From positions 1 to 16,178 of the forward strand of contig DATEGF010000060.1 in assembly GCA_035280245.1 (NCBI GenBank): a stretch of DNA of 16,178 bases. Reading direction: 5' to 3'. The notes under the pieces are model-generated. The model was not told the DNA's origin. It ran no database searches and worked only from the letters and a program-made list of their open reading frames with translations. This document shows, piece after piece, positions 1 through 7,174 of the stretch. Each line of letters opens with the position of its first letter. Positions within the stretch are counted from its first letter, which is position 1. The stretch comes from DASZHJ01 sp035280245. GTDB lineage: Bacteria > Pseudomonadota > Alphaproteobacteria > ATCC43930 > CGMCC-115725. A program made the translations under genes and the position numbers.

Positions 1-261
1 GATCAGGATCCCCCAGACGAGGCTGGTCGCGCCGCCCGCGAGGAGGGCGCTGGGGGAGATATTCGTTGCGGCTTGGCGCATGGTCTCGGGGTCGCTCAGG
101 CCCGGGATCAAGATGGCCAGATCGGGCAGCGCCGTGATCGCGGTGAGTGCCAGGAACTTGCCGACGTTGGCCGAGAGCACCGTCCAGGCGCGGCTGAAGA
201 CCTGACCGACGCGAAACTCCGCCGCCGCTTGGGCGGGCGTTGCCGCTGGCATCCCCGTCAT
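1..261 (-). CDS. Multi-pass membrane protein, N-terminal part, cut by left window edge
   Basis: The minus strand is open from an ATG at 261 to base 1 without a stop, giving 87 residues; the C-terminus lies outside the window. The N-terminus is a short soluble stretch with the pattern FRVGQVFSRAW (residues 15–25). A hydrophobic segment follows at about residues 35–56, and a second begins near residue 73. This layout resembles the poorly characterised bacterial integral membrane proteins related to the membrane domain of glycerophosphodiester phosphodiesterases, but I cannot assign a family firmly and no catalytic motif is visible. The start is supported by a G-rich stretch (GGGGG) about 5–9 bases upstream and by a good sigma-70-like promoter at 314–343. 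It lies 125 bp downstream of the PAS gene on the same strand, but with its own promoter it is probably a separate unit. Confidence 0.6.
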   Translation of the reverse strand, partial: MTGMPAATPAQAAAEFRVGQVFSRAWTVLSANVGKFLALTAITALPDLAILIPGLSDPETMRQAATNISPSALLAGGATSLVWGILI

Positions 262-313
262 GAAACCCCCAATCGCACCCGAGCCGGTGCGCGCCTTGTC
301 TTCCCTACCCGAA

Positions 314-343
314 ATGATAGACGCGCCACCGTGGCACTGACAA
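314..343 (-). promoter_or_regulatory. Predicted sigma-70-type promoter of the left-edge membrane protein gene
   Basis: Read on the minus strand, TTGTCA (343–338) and TATCAT (319–314) are separated by 18 bp. The two boxes match the sigma-70 consensus at 5 of 6 and 5 of 6 positions. The start codon at 261 lies about 45 nt downstream of the expected transcription start. The rest of the 262–386 spacer shows no other clear feature apart from a widely spaced 6-bp inverted repeat, CTTGTC (295–300) and GACAAG (339–344), the second arm overlapping the -35 box. This is a pattern match by eye without experimental support. Confidence 0.5.
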
Positions 344-386
344 GACAGGCGGACGAGGTCGCACTCTGCGCGCCGTCGCTCCAGCC

Positions 387-881
387 TCAACCGGCTCGGG
401 GCTCGGTGCCGCCGTCGTAGTGGGTCACGGCCCAGATCGCATCGGCATCACGGCCGCTATTCGAGAGCGGCATGAGCAATCGGACGTAGCTCCATTGGCG
501 CTTGGCGTCGAGGTGCATGGCGAGGCGGCTGAACACGGGCTCGCGGTCATTGACCGCGCTCACGTAGTCCACCATGAGGAGACCGATGTACTTGCGCGGG
601 TCGAGCTCGCTGACGCGACGGCCGGTGTAATCGGCCCCGAGCGCGGTCGCCATCTTCGGGCCGAAGTAGCGATATTTGAAGTCGAGCGGATTGCGGAGCA
701 CGTCGATCAAGCCCGAAAAGCCCGCGGCCTCGGCGAGGCCGAGCGGGTTCACCGCGCACTCGGACGGCAGCGCGCCGCCGCTCGCCGCCGCGCGCCAGCG
801 ATCGAGCGCCGCGCGCATATAGGGCACTTTGAGCGAGGAGAGCGGCAGCTTGGTGGATTTGACCTCTCCGGAACTCACCAT
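387..881 (-). CDS. PAS_5-family PAS domain protein
   Basis: 164 residues. The sequence fits the alphaproteobacterial PAS_5 group (Pfam PF07310): small cytoplasmic proteins made almost entirely of one PAS-like fold. Typical pieces are an early helix with LDRWRA (residues 26–31), a central LDFKYRYFGPKMA stretch (about 66–78), and a C-terminal strand pattern LLMPLSNSG followed by WAVTHYD (about 135–155). No histidine kinase, GGDEF or DNA-binding domain is attached, so any signal would have to pass to a partner; the ligand is unknown. The ATG at 881 gives a normal family length, with GGGTGAG roughly 10–15 bases upstream as a weak ribosome site. The gene is divergent from fzlA across a 145-bp spacer. 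A long overlapping frame on the same strand (547–1044) is arginine-rich and looks like a shadow. The family call is fairly secure, the function is not. Confidence 0.8.
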   Translation of the reverse strand: MVSSGEVKSTKLPLSSLKVPYMRAALDRWRAAASGGALPSECAVNPLGLAEAAGFSGLIDVLRNPLDFKYRYFGPKMATALGADYTGRRVSELDPRKYIGLLMVDYVSAVNDREPVFSRLAMHLDAKRQWSYVRLLMPLSNSGRDADAIWAVTHYDGGTEPRAG

Positions 882-1026
882 GTTCGTGGCTCACCCGAGT
901 CGGTTTGACGCGCCGACGATACGAGGGGCGCCGGCGCCTTGAAGATTCGTTGCGCCTTTGCTTTGAAATCCTACTCGACGCACGCCGTTCGCGCGAATCC
1001 CGCGCCTTTGCTACACTCGACGCGGC
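882..1026. promoter_or_regulatory. Divergent PAS gene / fzlA intergenic region with repeats and palindromes
   Basis: This 145-bp spacer should hold the promoters of both the PAS gene (minus) and fzlA (plus). A perfect 12-bp palindrome GGCGCCGGCGCC lies at 927–938, and a 10-bp palindrome TTCGCGCGAA at 988–997. On the minus strand, TTCAAG (943–938) and TATCGT (921–916), 16 bp apart, are a weak candidate PAS promoter with the first palindrome in its spacer. On the plus strand, TACACT (1012–1017) is a possible -10 box for fzlA, which would put transcription start only a few bases before the ATG at 1027; no clear -35 box or Shine-Dalgarno sequence is seen. All promoter calls here are tentative. 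Confidence 0.35.
952..1023. repeat. Paired direct repeat upstream of fzlA
   Basis: GCGCCTTTGCT occurs at 952–962 and again, identically, at 1002–1012, a 50-bp period. Each copy is followed by ACTCGACGC, at 973–981 and at 1015–1023; the gap within the unit is 10 bp in the first copy and 2 bp in the second. The second copy runs to three bases before the fzlA start codon. The order and identity of both halves suggest a partial tandem duplication or two binding sites for one regulator. I know of no regulator with this motif. Confidence 0.55.
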
Positions 1027-1695
1027 ATGCGGCTGCTCTACCACCTTTGGCTCTCACCCTTCTCGCGCAAGATCCGCGTGGTGCTGAAGGAGAAGAACCT
1101 CGATTTCACCATGAAGGTGGAGAAGACCTGGGAGCGGCGGCCGGAGTTCTTGGCGCTCAATCCCGCGGGCGACGTGCCGGTATTGATCGAGCCCGACGGC
1201 ACAGTGCTCGCCGACGCGAACGCCATCGCGGAGTTCCTGGATGAGGTCTACCGGGACAAGCTGCTGATCGGCATCAATGCGCTCGACCGTGCGGAGGTGC
1301 GCCGTCTCACCCAATGGTTCGACGGCAAGCTCAACCGGGAGGTCACGGACCCCTTGGTCGGCGAGAAGATGATGAAGCGGTTCCTGGGACTCGGCGAGCC
1401 CAATTCGAGTGCGATCCGCGCCGGCAAGGCGAACCTCGGCTATCACCTCGACTACATCACTTTCCTGGTGGAGCGCCGGCGCTGGCTCGCGGGCGATCAC
1501 TTCTCGTTGGCGGACATCACCGCCGCTGCGCACCTCTCGGCGCTGGACTACCTCGGCGACGTGTCCTGGGACGACCACGAGCCCGCTAAGGAATGGTACG
1601 CGCGGATCAAATCGCGGCCGAGCTTCCGACCGCTTCTCGCCGACCACATCCCGGGCGCGCCGCCGCCCAAGCATTACGCCGATCTGGATTTCTGA
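1027..1695 (+). CDS. fzlA: GST-fold cell-division protein, probable FzlA
   Basis: 222 residues with the glutathione S-transferase fold: a thioredoxin-like N-terminal domain (about 1–80, including NPAGDVPVL at 45–53 and the D-A-N-A-I-A-E-F stretch) and an all-helical C-terminal domain with the fold-stabilising SLADITAAA (about 160–168). Two traits point to FzlA, the alphaproteobacterial FtsZ-binding protein that curves FtsZ filaments and controls constriction, rather than a detoxifying GST. One is the extreme C-terminal tail YADLDF with its penultimate Asp; the other is a Trp at position 35 in EKTWERRP. From memory, Caulobacter FzlA needs an equivalent Trp and an Asp near its C-terminus for FtsZ binding. 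A standard catalytic Ser or Tyr is not obvious. The ATG at 1027 is the first sensible start. The gene ends 3 bp from the stop of the converging TPR gene. A generic GST family protein is the alternative. Confidence 0.75.
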   Translation: MRLLYHLWLSPFSRKIRVVLKEKNLDFTMKVEKTWERRPEFLALNPAGDVPVLIEPDGTVLADANAIAEFLDEVYRDKLLIGINALDRAEVRRLTQWFDGKLNREVTDPLVGEKMMKRFLGLGEPNSSAIRAGKANLGYHLDYITFLVERRRWLAGDHFSLADITAAAHLSALDYLGDVSWDDHEPAKEWYARIKSRPSFRPLLADHIPGAPPPKHYADLDF

Positions 1696-1698
1696 CGA

Positions 1699-2532
1699 TC
1701 AGGGCTTGGCGGGCTTCGGGTTCTTGGCGAGGTAGGCGTTGAGCTTGGCCAGGTCCTGCTGCGCCAAATTCGCCGAGAAGGTGTTGGGCGCCAGCTCCTT
1801 CACGTGGTTCCAGTCCGCGCGGGCGCCGTCGAAATCGCCCTTGATGGCGCGCAGCGTGCCGCGCTCCAGGTAGGCGTCGGGGAACTGCGGCTGCATCGAG
1901 ATCGCGCGCGCGACGTCGTCGGCCGCGAGGTCCGTCGCGTCGAGCTGCCGGTAGGCCGCCGCGCGCAACACCAACGCCTCGACCCGGTTCGGGTCGATGT
2001 CGAGCGTCGCGTTCAGGTCGTCGATCGCCGCCCAGAAGTCGTGCGAGAGCCCCTCGGCCTGGGCGCGATCCATCCGGAGCCGGACGTCCTTGGGCGTGAG
2101 CTTCAGACCTGCATCGAGCTCGCTCCGAGCGTTCTGCGGCTTTTGCGCCAAGAGCCAGGCCTGCGCCGCCTGGTCGTAGGCTTCGGCGCGTAGGCCCGGG
2201 TCCTCGGCGGTGGTGCCCTCGGCGACGTCGTGGAAGCGCTTCGCGGCCTCGTCGTATTGCTTGAGGTTGAGGAGCGCCGCCGCCTCGCAGTGCTCGGCGG
2301 CAAAGCCGCCGCCGCTGGTACGCGCCTGCATGGCGAGCTTCTGGGCCTCGACGGGATGCGAATCCGCGAGGCTCATGCAGCGGCTATAGGCTTCGGCGTC
2401 AAAGGGCGCCGCTGCGGGCTTGCGCTGGGCCAGGGCGGCGCCGGGCGCAAGCGATAGCGCCGCGAGCACCACCGCACCCACGGCACAGACGCGAGACGTG
2501 GATCCTCTATTCGCCGGGCGCCGCGGGCACAT
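1699..2532 (-). CDS. Exported tetratricopeptide-repeat protein
   Basis: 277 residues from the ATG at 2532. The open frame extends to 2589, but the residues upstream of 2532 are arginine-rich and the chosen start gives a typical secretion signal: basic n-region (residues 2–14), hydrophobic core VCAVGAVVLAALSLAP (15–30) and a probable signal-peptidase site after ALA (about residue 35). The mature part is TPR-like, with helical repeats from about residue 47; clear units are near 116–148, 150–182, 184–216 and 218–250 (for example the DPNRVEALVLRAAAY pattern). A low-complexity KNPKPAKP tail ends it. It presumably acts in the periplasm as a protein-binding scaffold; the partner is unknown. Its start overlaps the last 26 bp of the RND pump gene, so it is probably translated from the same transcript. 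A role in efflux is only suggested by this position. Confidence 0.75.
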   Translation of the reverse strand: MCPRRPANRGSTSRVCAVGAVVLAALSLAPGAALAQRKPAAAPFDAEAYSRCMSLADSHPVEAQKLAMQARTSGGGFAAEHCEAAALLNLKQYDEAAKRFHDVAEGTTAEDPGLRAEAYDQAAQAWLLAQKPQNARSELDAGLKLTPKDVRLRMDRAQAEGLSHDFWAAIDDLNATLDIDPNRVEALVLRAAAYRQLDATDLAADDVARAISMQPQFPDAYLERGTLRAIKGDFDGARADWNHVKELAPNTFSANLAQQDLAKLNAYLAKNPKPAKP

Positions 2533-5500
2533 GATGGTCGCCGAGCGCCGTGGCCGGCTTGCCTGCCGTCGCCGTGGTAGGCGCGGCAAAGGCGTGCCGC
2601 AGGCGCTCGAGATAAACGTAGATGACGGGCGTGATATAGAGCGTGAGGGTCTGAGAGACGATGAGGCCGCCGACCACCGCGAGACCGAGCGGCCGGCGCA
2701 GCTCGGACCCGGCGCCGGTGCCGAGCGCGATCGGCAGAGAGCCCATGATCGCCGCCATGGTGGTCATCATGATGGGTCGGAACCGCAGCAGGCAGGCCTC
2801 GTAGATCGCTTTGTCAGCCGTGGTGTCACCCGAGCGCTGCCGCTCGATCGCGAAGTCGATCATCATGATCGCGTTCTTCTTCACGATGCCGATCAGCATG
2901 ACGATGCCGATGATGGCGATGACGGTGAGGTCGTGACCGAAGAGCATCAAGGTCAAGAGCGCGCCCAGGCCCGCAGCCGGCAAGCCCGAGAGAATGGTGA
3001 CCGGGTGGATGAAGCTCTCGTAGAGGACGCCCAGCACCATGTAGATGACGGTCACCGCCGCGATCAGCAGCAGACCCTGACCCTTGAGCGAGTCCTGGAA
3101 GACCTGCGCCGTTCCCGTGAATCCGGGCGCAACCGTTACCGGTAGGTTCGCCTCTCGCTGGACCCGCTCGATCGCGCTCTCGGCTTCGCCAAGCGAAATT
3201 CCTGCAAGGTTGAACGATATGGTGACCGAGGGCAGTTGGCCCTGGTGGTTGACGGTTACGGGGCCGACGCCAGGCACCACGCTCGCAAAAGAGTCGAGCG
3301 GCACCATCTGACCGCCGTTGCTGGCGCGGACATAGATCTTGGAGAGCGCAGATGGGTCCTCCTGGTAGGCCGGATCGATCTCCAGGATGACCTCGTAGTC
3401 GTTCGACGGCGCGTAGATGGTCGAGATCTGGCGTGTGCCGAAGGCGCTATAGAGGGCGTTGCGCGCGGCTTCGGCGGTGATGCCGAACTGCGCCATCTTG
3501 TCCCGATCGAAATTGACGAGCGCTTGCCGATTCTGCAGCTGCAGGTCAGACGTGACGTCCTGGAACCCCGGCAACTTCGAGATCCGCTGCTCCATGATCG
3601 GTGCCAGCCGATAGAGCTCGTCGATGTCGCCGTCCTGGAGTGTGTACTGATACTGACTCTTCGCGAGACGGCCGCCGAGCTGAATGTTCTGAATCGGCTG
3701 GAAGAACACGCTGAGGCCTGGCACACGCGCGGTCTCGCGGCGCAGCTGCTGGATCACGTCGAGGATCGAATCCTTGCGCACCCCTAGCGGCTTCAGCGCG
3801 ATGAACATGCGGCCGTTGTTGAGCGCTGGACTGAAGCCCGTGGCGCCGACGAAGGAGTTGACATTGTCGACGTTGGGGTTGGCCTTGACGATCGCCGCCG
3901 CCTCGCGCTGATGCGCGCCCATGGCCTCGAAGGAGATGTCCTGCGCGCCTTCCGTCGTGGCGAAGACCAGCCCGGTATCCTCGATCGGGAAGAAGCCTTT
4001 GGGGATCTTGACGTAGAGGTAGCCGCTGAGCGCCACGGTCGCCACGGTGACGAGCAGCGTTACGCGCTTCCACTCGAGCACCCCACGCAGCGACCAGCCA
4101 TAGAACTTGATCAGCGCCTGGAAGCCGGACTCGGAAGCTCGATAGAAGGCGTTGTGCTTCTCCTCGGTGCCGTGACCCTTGAGGAGCCGCGAGCACAGCA
4201 TCGGCGTGAGCGTCAGCGATACGATGCCCGAGATCAGAATGGTCATGCTGATGGTGACCGCGAACTCGCGGAAGACACGACCGACCACGCCGCCCATGAA
4301 CAGCACGGGGATGAACACCGCGACCAACGACAGGGTGATCGAAATGATGGTGAAGCCGATCTCGCGCGAGCCCTTGAGGGCCGCCTCGAACGGCCGCTCA
4401 CCGCTCTCGATGTGACGCACGATGTTCTCGAGCATCACGATGGCGTCGTCGACCACGAATCCGACCGACAGCGTGAGCGCCAGTAGCGACAGGTTATCGA
4501 TCGAGTAGCCCATCACATACATGCCGGCGAAGGTACCGATCACCGACACGGGCAAGGCGAGCGCCGGGATGATCGTCGCCGTGACATTGCGCAGGAAGAC
4601 GAAGATCACCATCACGACCAGCGCCACCGTGAGCAGCAGCGTGAAGCGCACGTCGGCGACGGATTGGCGGATCGAGACTGACCGGTCGTTCAGGACCCTG
4701 AGATCGATCGACGGTGGGATCTGTGCCTGGAACACCGGCAGCAGCGCCCGGATGCTGTCGACCACCTCCACGGTATTGGCATCCGGCTGGCGCTGGACCG
4801 CGAGGATCACCGACCGCGTGCCGTTGAGCCAGCCCGCCACCTTGTTGTTCTCGACGCTGTCGACCGCCTTGGCGACCTCGCCAAGCCGCACCGGCGCGCC
4901 GTTGCGATAGGCGACAATCAAGGGCTCGTAGAGCTTGGCGGCATCGAGCTGGCTCTTGGCCTGCAGCGTGAAGCTCTGCGAGTGTCCGGAGAGCTGTCCC
5001 ACCGGGGTATTGGAGTTGGCGGCCGCGACCGCGTTCATCAGATCGTCGATACCGATCCCCTTCGAGGCGAGGGCCTCGGGATTGGCTTGAATGCGCACGG
5101 CATATTTCTGGGCGCCGAACACGTTCACCTGGGCGACGCCCGAGAGCTGCGAGATGCGCTGCGCCATCACGGTCTCGGCGTACTCGTCGACCATCGAGAG
5201 CGGCTGGGTCGACGACGACAGCACCATGAACAGGATCGGGAAGTCCGCTGGATTGACCTTCTGGAATGAAGGCGGCGTTGTCATCTCGACCGGGAGCTTG
5301 CGCGCCGCCGCGGTAAGCGCTGCCTGCACGTCGAGCGCCGCGCCGTCGATGTTGCGATTGAGGTCGAACTGCATCGTGATCGACGTAACGCCTTGCCCAC
5401 TGATCGAGACCACGGAGGCAAGCCCGGCGATATTCGAGAATTGCCGCTCAAGGGGGGTGGCGACGGACGACGCCATGCTTTCCGGGCTCGCGCCGGGAAG

Positions 5501-5650
5501 GTTCGCGCTCACGACGATGGTGGGGAAATCGACCCGCGGCAGGGCGGCGACGGGCAGGAGGTGATAACCGAACAATCCGAATATCACGAAGGCCATCATC
5601 AGCAGCGTCGTCATCACGGGACGACGGATGCAGGTCTCCGGCAACGTCAT
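2507..5650 (-). CDS. RND (HAE-1) multidrug efflux pump inner-membrane subunit, MdtB/MdtC/AcrB-like
   Basis: 1047 residues, the normal length for a proton-driven AcrB-class transporter. The N-terminus has the family signature of a cytoplasmic stretch leading into TM1 (ETCIRRPVMTTLLM). TM4 carries the paired aspartates of the proton relay in GFVVDDAIVMLEN (Asp401–Asp402), and TM10 carries the partner lysine in GIVKKNAIMM (Lys925 aligns with AcrB Lys940; a second Lys is at 924). The two large periplasmic loops fall at about 30–335 and 550–855, giving the two-fold pseudo-repeat and 12 membrane helices. The internal SVIGTFAGMYVMGYSIDNLSL stretch before TM4 fits the MdtBC-like branch, but substrate cannot be read from sequence. 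The ATG at 5650 overlaps the adaptor stop by 4 bp (ATGA), implying translational coupling. No outer-membrane channel gene lies nearby. Confidence 0.95.
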   Translation of the reverse strand: MTLPETCIRRPVMTTLLMMAFVIFGLFGYHLLPVAALPRVDFPTIVVSANLPGASPESMASSVATPLERQFSNIAGLASVVSISGQGVTSITMQFDLNRNIDGAALDVQAALTAAARKLPVEMTTPPSFQKVNPADFPILFMVLSSSTQPLSMVDEYAETVMAQRISQLSGVAQVNVFGAQKYAVRIQANPEALASKGIGIDDLMNAVAAANSNTPVGQLSGHSQSFTLQAKSQLDAAKLYEPLIVAYRNGAPVRLGEVAKAVDSVENNKVAGWLNGTRSVILAVQRQPDANTVEVVDSIRALLPVFQAQIPPSIDLRVLNDRSVSIRQSVADVRFTLLLTVALVVMVIFVFLRNVTATIIPALALPVSVIGTFAGMYVMGYSIDNLSLLALTLSVGFVVDDAIVMLENIVRHIESGERPFEAALKGSREIGFTIISITLSLVAVFIPVLFMGGVVGRVFREFAVTISMTILISGIVSLTLTPMLCSRLLKGHGTEEKHNAFYRASESGFQALIKFYGWSLRGVLEWKRVTLLVTVATVALSGYLYVKIPKGFFPIEDTGLVFATTEGAQDISFEAMGAHQREAAAIVKANPNVDNVNSFVGATGFSPALNNGRMFIALKPLGVRKDSILDVIQQLRRETARVPGLSVFFQPIQNIQLGGRLAKSQYQYTLQDGDIDELYRLAPIMEQRISKLPGFQDVTSDLQLQNRQALVNFDRDKMAQFGITAEAARNALYSAFGTRQISTIYAPSNDYEVILEIDPAYQEDPSALSKIYVRASNGGQMVPLDSFASVVPGVGPVTVNHQGQLPSVTISFNLAGISLGEAESAIERVQREANLPVTVAPGFTGTAQVFQDSLKGQGLLLIAAVTVIYMVLGVLYESFIHPVTILSGLPAAGLGALLTLMLFGHDLTVIAIIGIVMLIGIVKKNAIMMIDFAIERQRSGDTTADKAIYEACLLRFRPIMMTTMAAIMGSLPIALGTGAGSELRRPLGLAVVGGLIVSQTLTLYITPVIYVYLERLRHAFAAPTTATAGKPATALGDHHVPAAPGE

Positions 5651-6801
5651 GAACGCTGCTCCGCGACGGCGCCGGTCGCGGCGCTGCTGCGAATCTCGAT
5701 GCGGCTGCCGTTCGTCAGCCGCAGCTGCCCGTCCGTCACGATACGCTCGTCCGCGTTCACGCCTTTGGCGATCACGGTCTCGGCGCCGACGGTGCGGTTC
5801 ACGGTCACCGGCCGGAGCTCGACCGTGTTGTCCGGCTTCACCACATAGACATAGCTGCCGTTCTGCCCGACCTGAACCGCGCTGCTCGGCACCACCAGGG
5901 CGTCGGCCTCGATACGCAGCGTACTCGACACATTGACGAACTCACCCGGCCAGAGCCGCTCGTCGGCATTGTCAAAGATCGCCTTCAGCGAGATGGTGCC
6001 CGTGGTCGGATCGATCTGGTTGTCGAAGAAGAAGATCTTGCCGGCGATGGGCTGGCCGGGATCGCCGGGGACGGATGCCTGCACCGGCACGGTCCCCGCG
6101 CCGACCGCGGCGCGGATCCCCGGCAACTCGCGCTGCGGCACCGCGTAGCTCACATAGATCGGCTTGATCTGGTTGATGGTGACCAGGGAGATCGTATCCT
6201 GCGCCTTGACGGCGTTGCCGGTCTTGAGCGCGATCGTGCCGACGCGCCCGTCCATCGGCGAGCGGATCGTGTAGTAGGTGAGTTGCACTCGGAAATTGTC
6301 GACGGTCGCTTGGTCCGCGAGAAGGGTCGCCTCGAGCGCGGCGGCGTTCGTCTCCGCGGTGTCGAATTGCTGGCGCGAGACGAATTCCTTCTCGGTGAGC
6401 GGTTTGAACCGCGCGACGTCGCGCCGGGCGTTGTCGAGCTGTGCTTTATCCTTGGCGAGCGTTGCCTCCGCTTGCTTCAGCTGGGCCTCGGCTGCTCGTG
6501 TGTCGAGGATGAAGAGCACGTCGCCGGTCTTCACAGCCTGGCCGTCGCTGATCTTCACCTCGGCGATCTGGCCATCGACCCGCGATTTGACCGCGACGGT
6601 CGCGATCGGCTGCACCGTGCCGATGGCCTCGAGGCGCACGGGCACGGGCTTGCGCGTGACGGTTGCGATCGTCACGGGCACCCCCGGCGCCGCGGCGGCG
6701 GCGCGTGGCGGCTCTGCGGCCTTCAGCATGAAGGTCTGATAGGCGATGCCCCCGGCGGCCAAGACCGCCAGGAACACCACCGCAATGGTCACACGCTTCA
6801 T
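5647..6801 (-). CDS. RND efflux periplasmic adaptor subunit (HlyD/MdtA-type membrane fusion protein)
   Basis: 384 residues from the ATG at 6801. The frame is open to 6987, but the extra residues are proline- and glycine-rich and the chosen start gives a clean N-terminal anchor (MKRVTIAVVFLAVLAAGGIAY, the 19 residues after the lysine being hydrophobic). No lipobox cysteine is seen, so it is probably held by a transmembrane helix or a cleaved signal. Domains follow the adaptor order: first lipoyl half with VKSRVDGQIAEV (about 71–82), a coiled-coil hairpin (about 103–170, alanine/glutamine-rich), second lipoyl half with IRSPMDGRVG (179–188), a beta-barrel (about 215–300) and a membrane-proximal domain to about 372. 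It would link the pump to a TolC/OprM-type channel in the periplasm. It is first in a minus-strand operon; the ATGA overlap with the pump gene supports a 1:1 complex. A palindrome-bearing AT-rich promoter lies about 70 bp upstream. Confidence 0.93.
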   Translation of the reverse strand: MKRVTIAVVFLAVLAAGGIAYQTFMLKAAEPPRAAAAAPGVPVTIATVTRKPVPVRLEAIGTVQPIATVAVKSRVDGQIAEVKISDGQAVKTGDVLFILDTRAAEAQLKQAEATLAKDKAQLDNARRDVARFKPLTEKEFVSRQQFDTAETNAAALEATLLADQATVDNFRVQLTYYTIRSPMDGRVGTIALKTGNAVKAQDTISLVTINQIKPIYVSYAVPQRELPGIRAAVGAGTVPVQASVPGDPGQPIAGKIFFFDNQIDPTTGTISLKAIFDNADERLWPGEFVNVSSTLRIEADALVVPSSAVQVGQNGSYVYVVKPDNTVELRPVTVNRTVGAETVIAKGVNADERIVTDGQLRLTNGSRIEIRSSAATGAVAEQRS

Positions 6802-7174
6802 CGAGAGGTACCGCCGCTTCGCCGATGCCCGACCCGGACCCCCGACGGCTCCCGGCGGAGGGCACGTCTCATTATACATATAACCATTAATGGCACACTG
6901 TCCCGCTCCGGGCGGCGGTGTCCCGTAGCCGGCCCGGCTGGTCGCGCGTCCATCCTGACGCATAGCTGTCCGGTGTGAATTAATCAATCCTGAGATGGGG
7001 TTGCTCTGGTAACATTCCCGCGCGCGGACGCCACGCGCGCAGTCGTCGCCCGCGAGTTGTCACACCGGCGTCCGATGCGCGGCAGTGGAACTTCCTCGCT
7101 GGCGATCCCGTGCCGGCTTTCCCGTCTCCAGGGCATCTCGCCCAGGTCGATCCTTCAAGGAGCCTCGTCGAGCA
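6802..7174. promoter_or_regulatory. Divergent RND operon / MFS gene intergenic region
   Basis: This 373-bp region lies between the divergent starts of the RND adaptor (6801, minus) and the MFS gene (7175, plus). It has no convincing protein: the open frames crossing it are 5' extensions of the two flanking genes. Its distinctive content is the AT-rich promoter/operator at 6871–6893. A second AT-rich spot, GAATTAATC at 6977–6985, is imperfectly palindromic. On the minus strand TTGATT (6987–6982) and TATGCG (6964–6959), 17 bp apart, form a weak further promoter candidate. I see no clear plus-strand promoter for the MFS gene. No regulator gene is encoded here, although RND operons often have a linked TetR, MarR or two-component regulator. 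Confidence 0.5.
6871..6893 (-). promoter_or_regulatory. AT-rich promoter and double-palindrome operator of the RND operon
   Basis: Within GC-rich surroundings this 23-bp block is almost entirely A/T. Read on the minus strand it contains a perfect -10 box TATAAT at 6876–6871. Two palindromes abut it: TTATACATATAA (6872–6883, 5-bp arms around CA) and CCATTAATGG (6884–6893, perfect 10 bp). The first overlaps the -10 box and the second occupies the -10/-35 spacer, where a repressor would block RNA polymerase. No strong -35 box is seen. Transcription from here would give a leader of about 60 nt before the adaptor ATG at 6801. Confidence 0.55.

Noticed and set aside
547..1044. 165-residue minus-strand frame overlapping the PAS gene
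   Set aside because: Arginine-rich shadow of the PAS_5 frame, and it would run over the fzlA start.
3911..4486. 191-residue plus-strand frame inside the RND pump gene
   Set aside because: Antisense to a well-conserved pump region; composition rich in His, Asp, Glu and Arg, typical of a shadow. Other plus-strand frames within 2420–5564 are dismissed for the same reason.
6802..6987. 62-residue N-terminal extension of the RND adaptor
   Set aside because: The extension crosses the AT-rich promoter/operator and has no family resemblance; the membrane anchor begins at the ATG at 6801.
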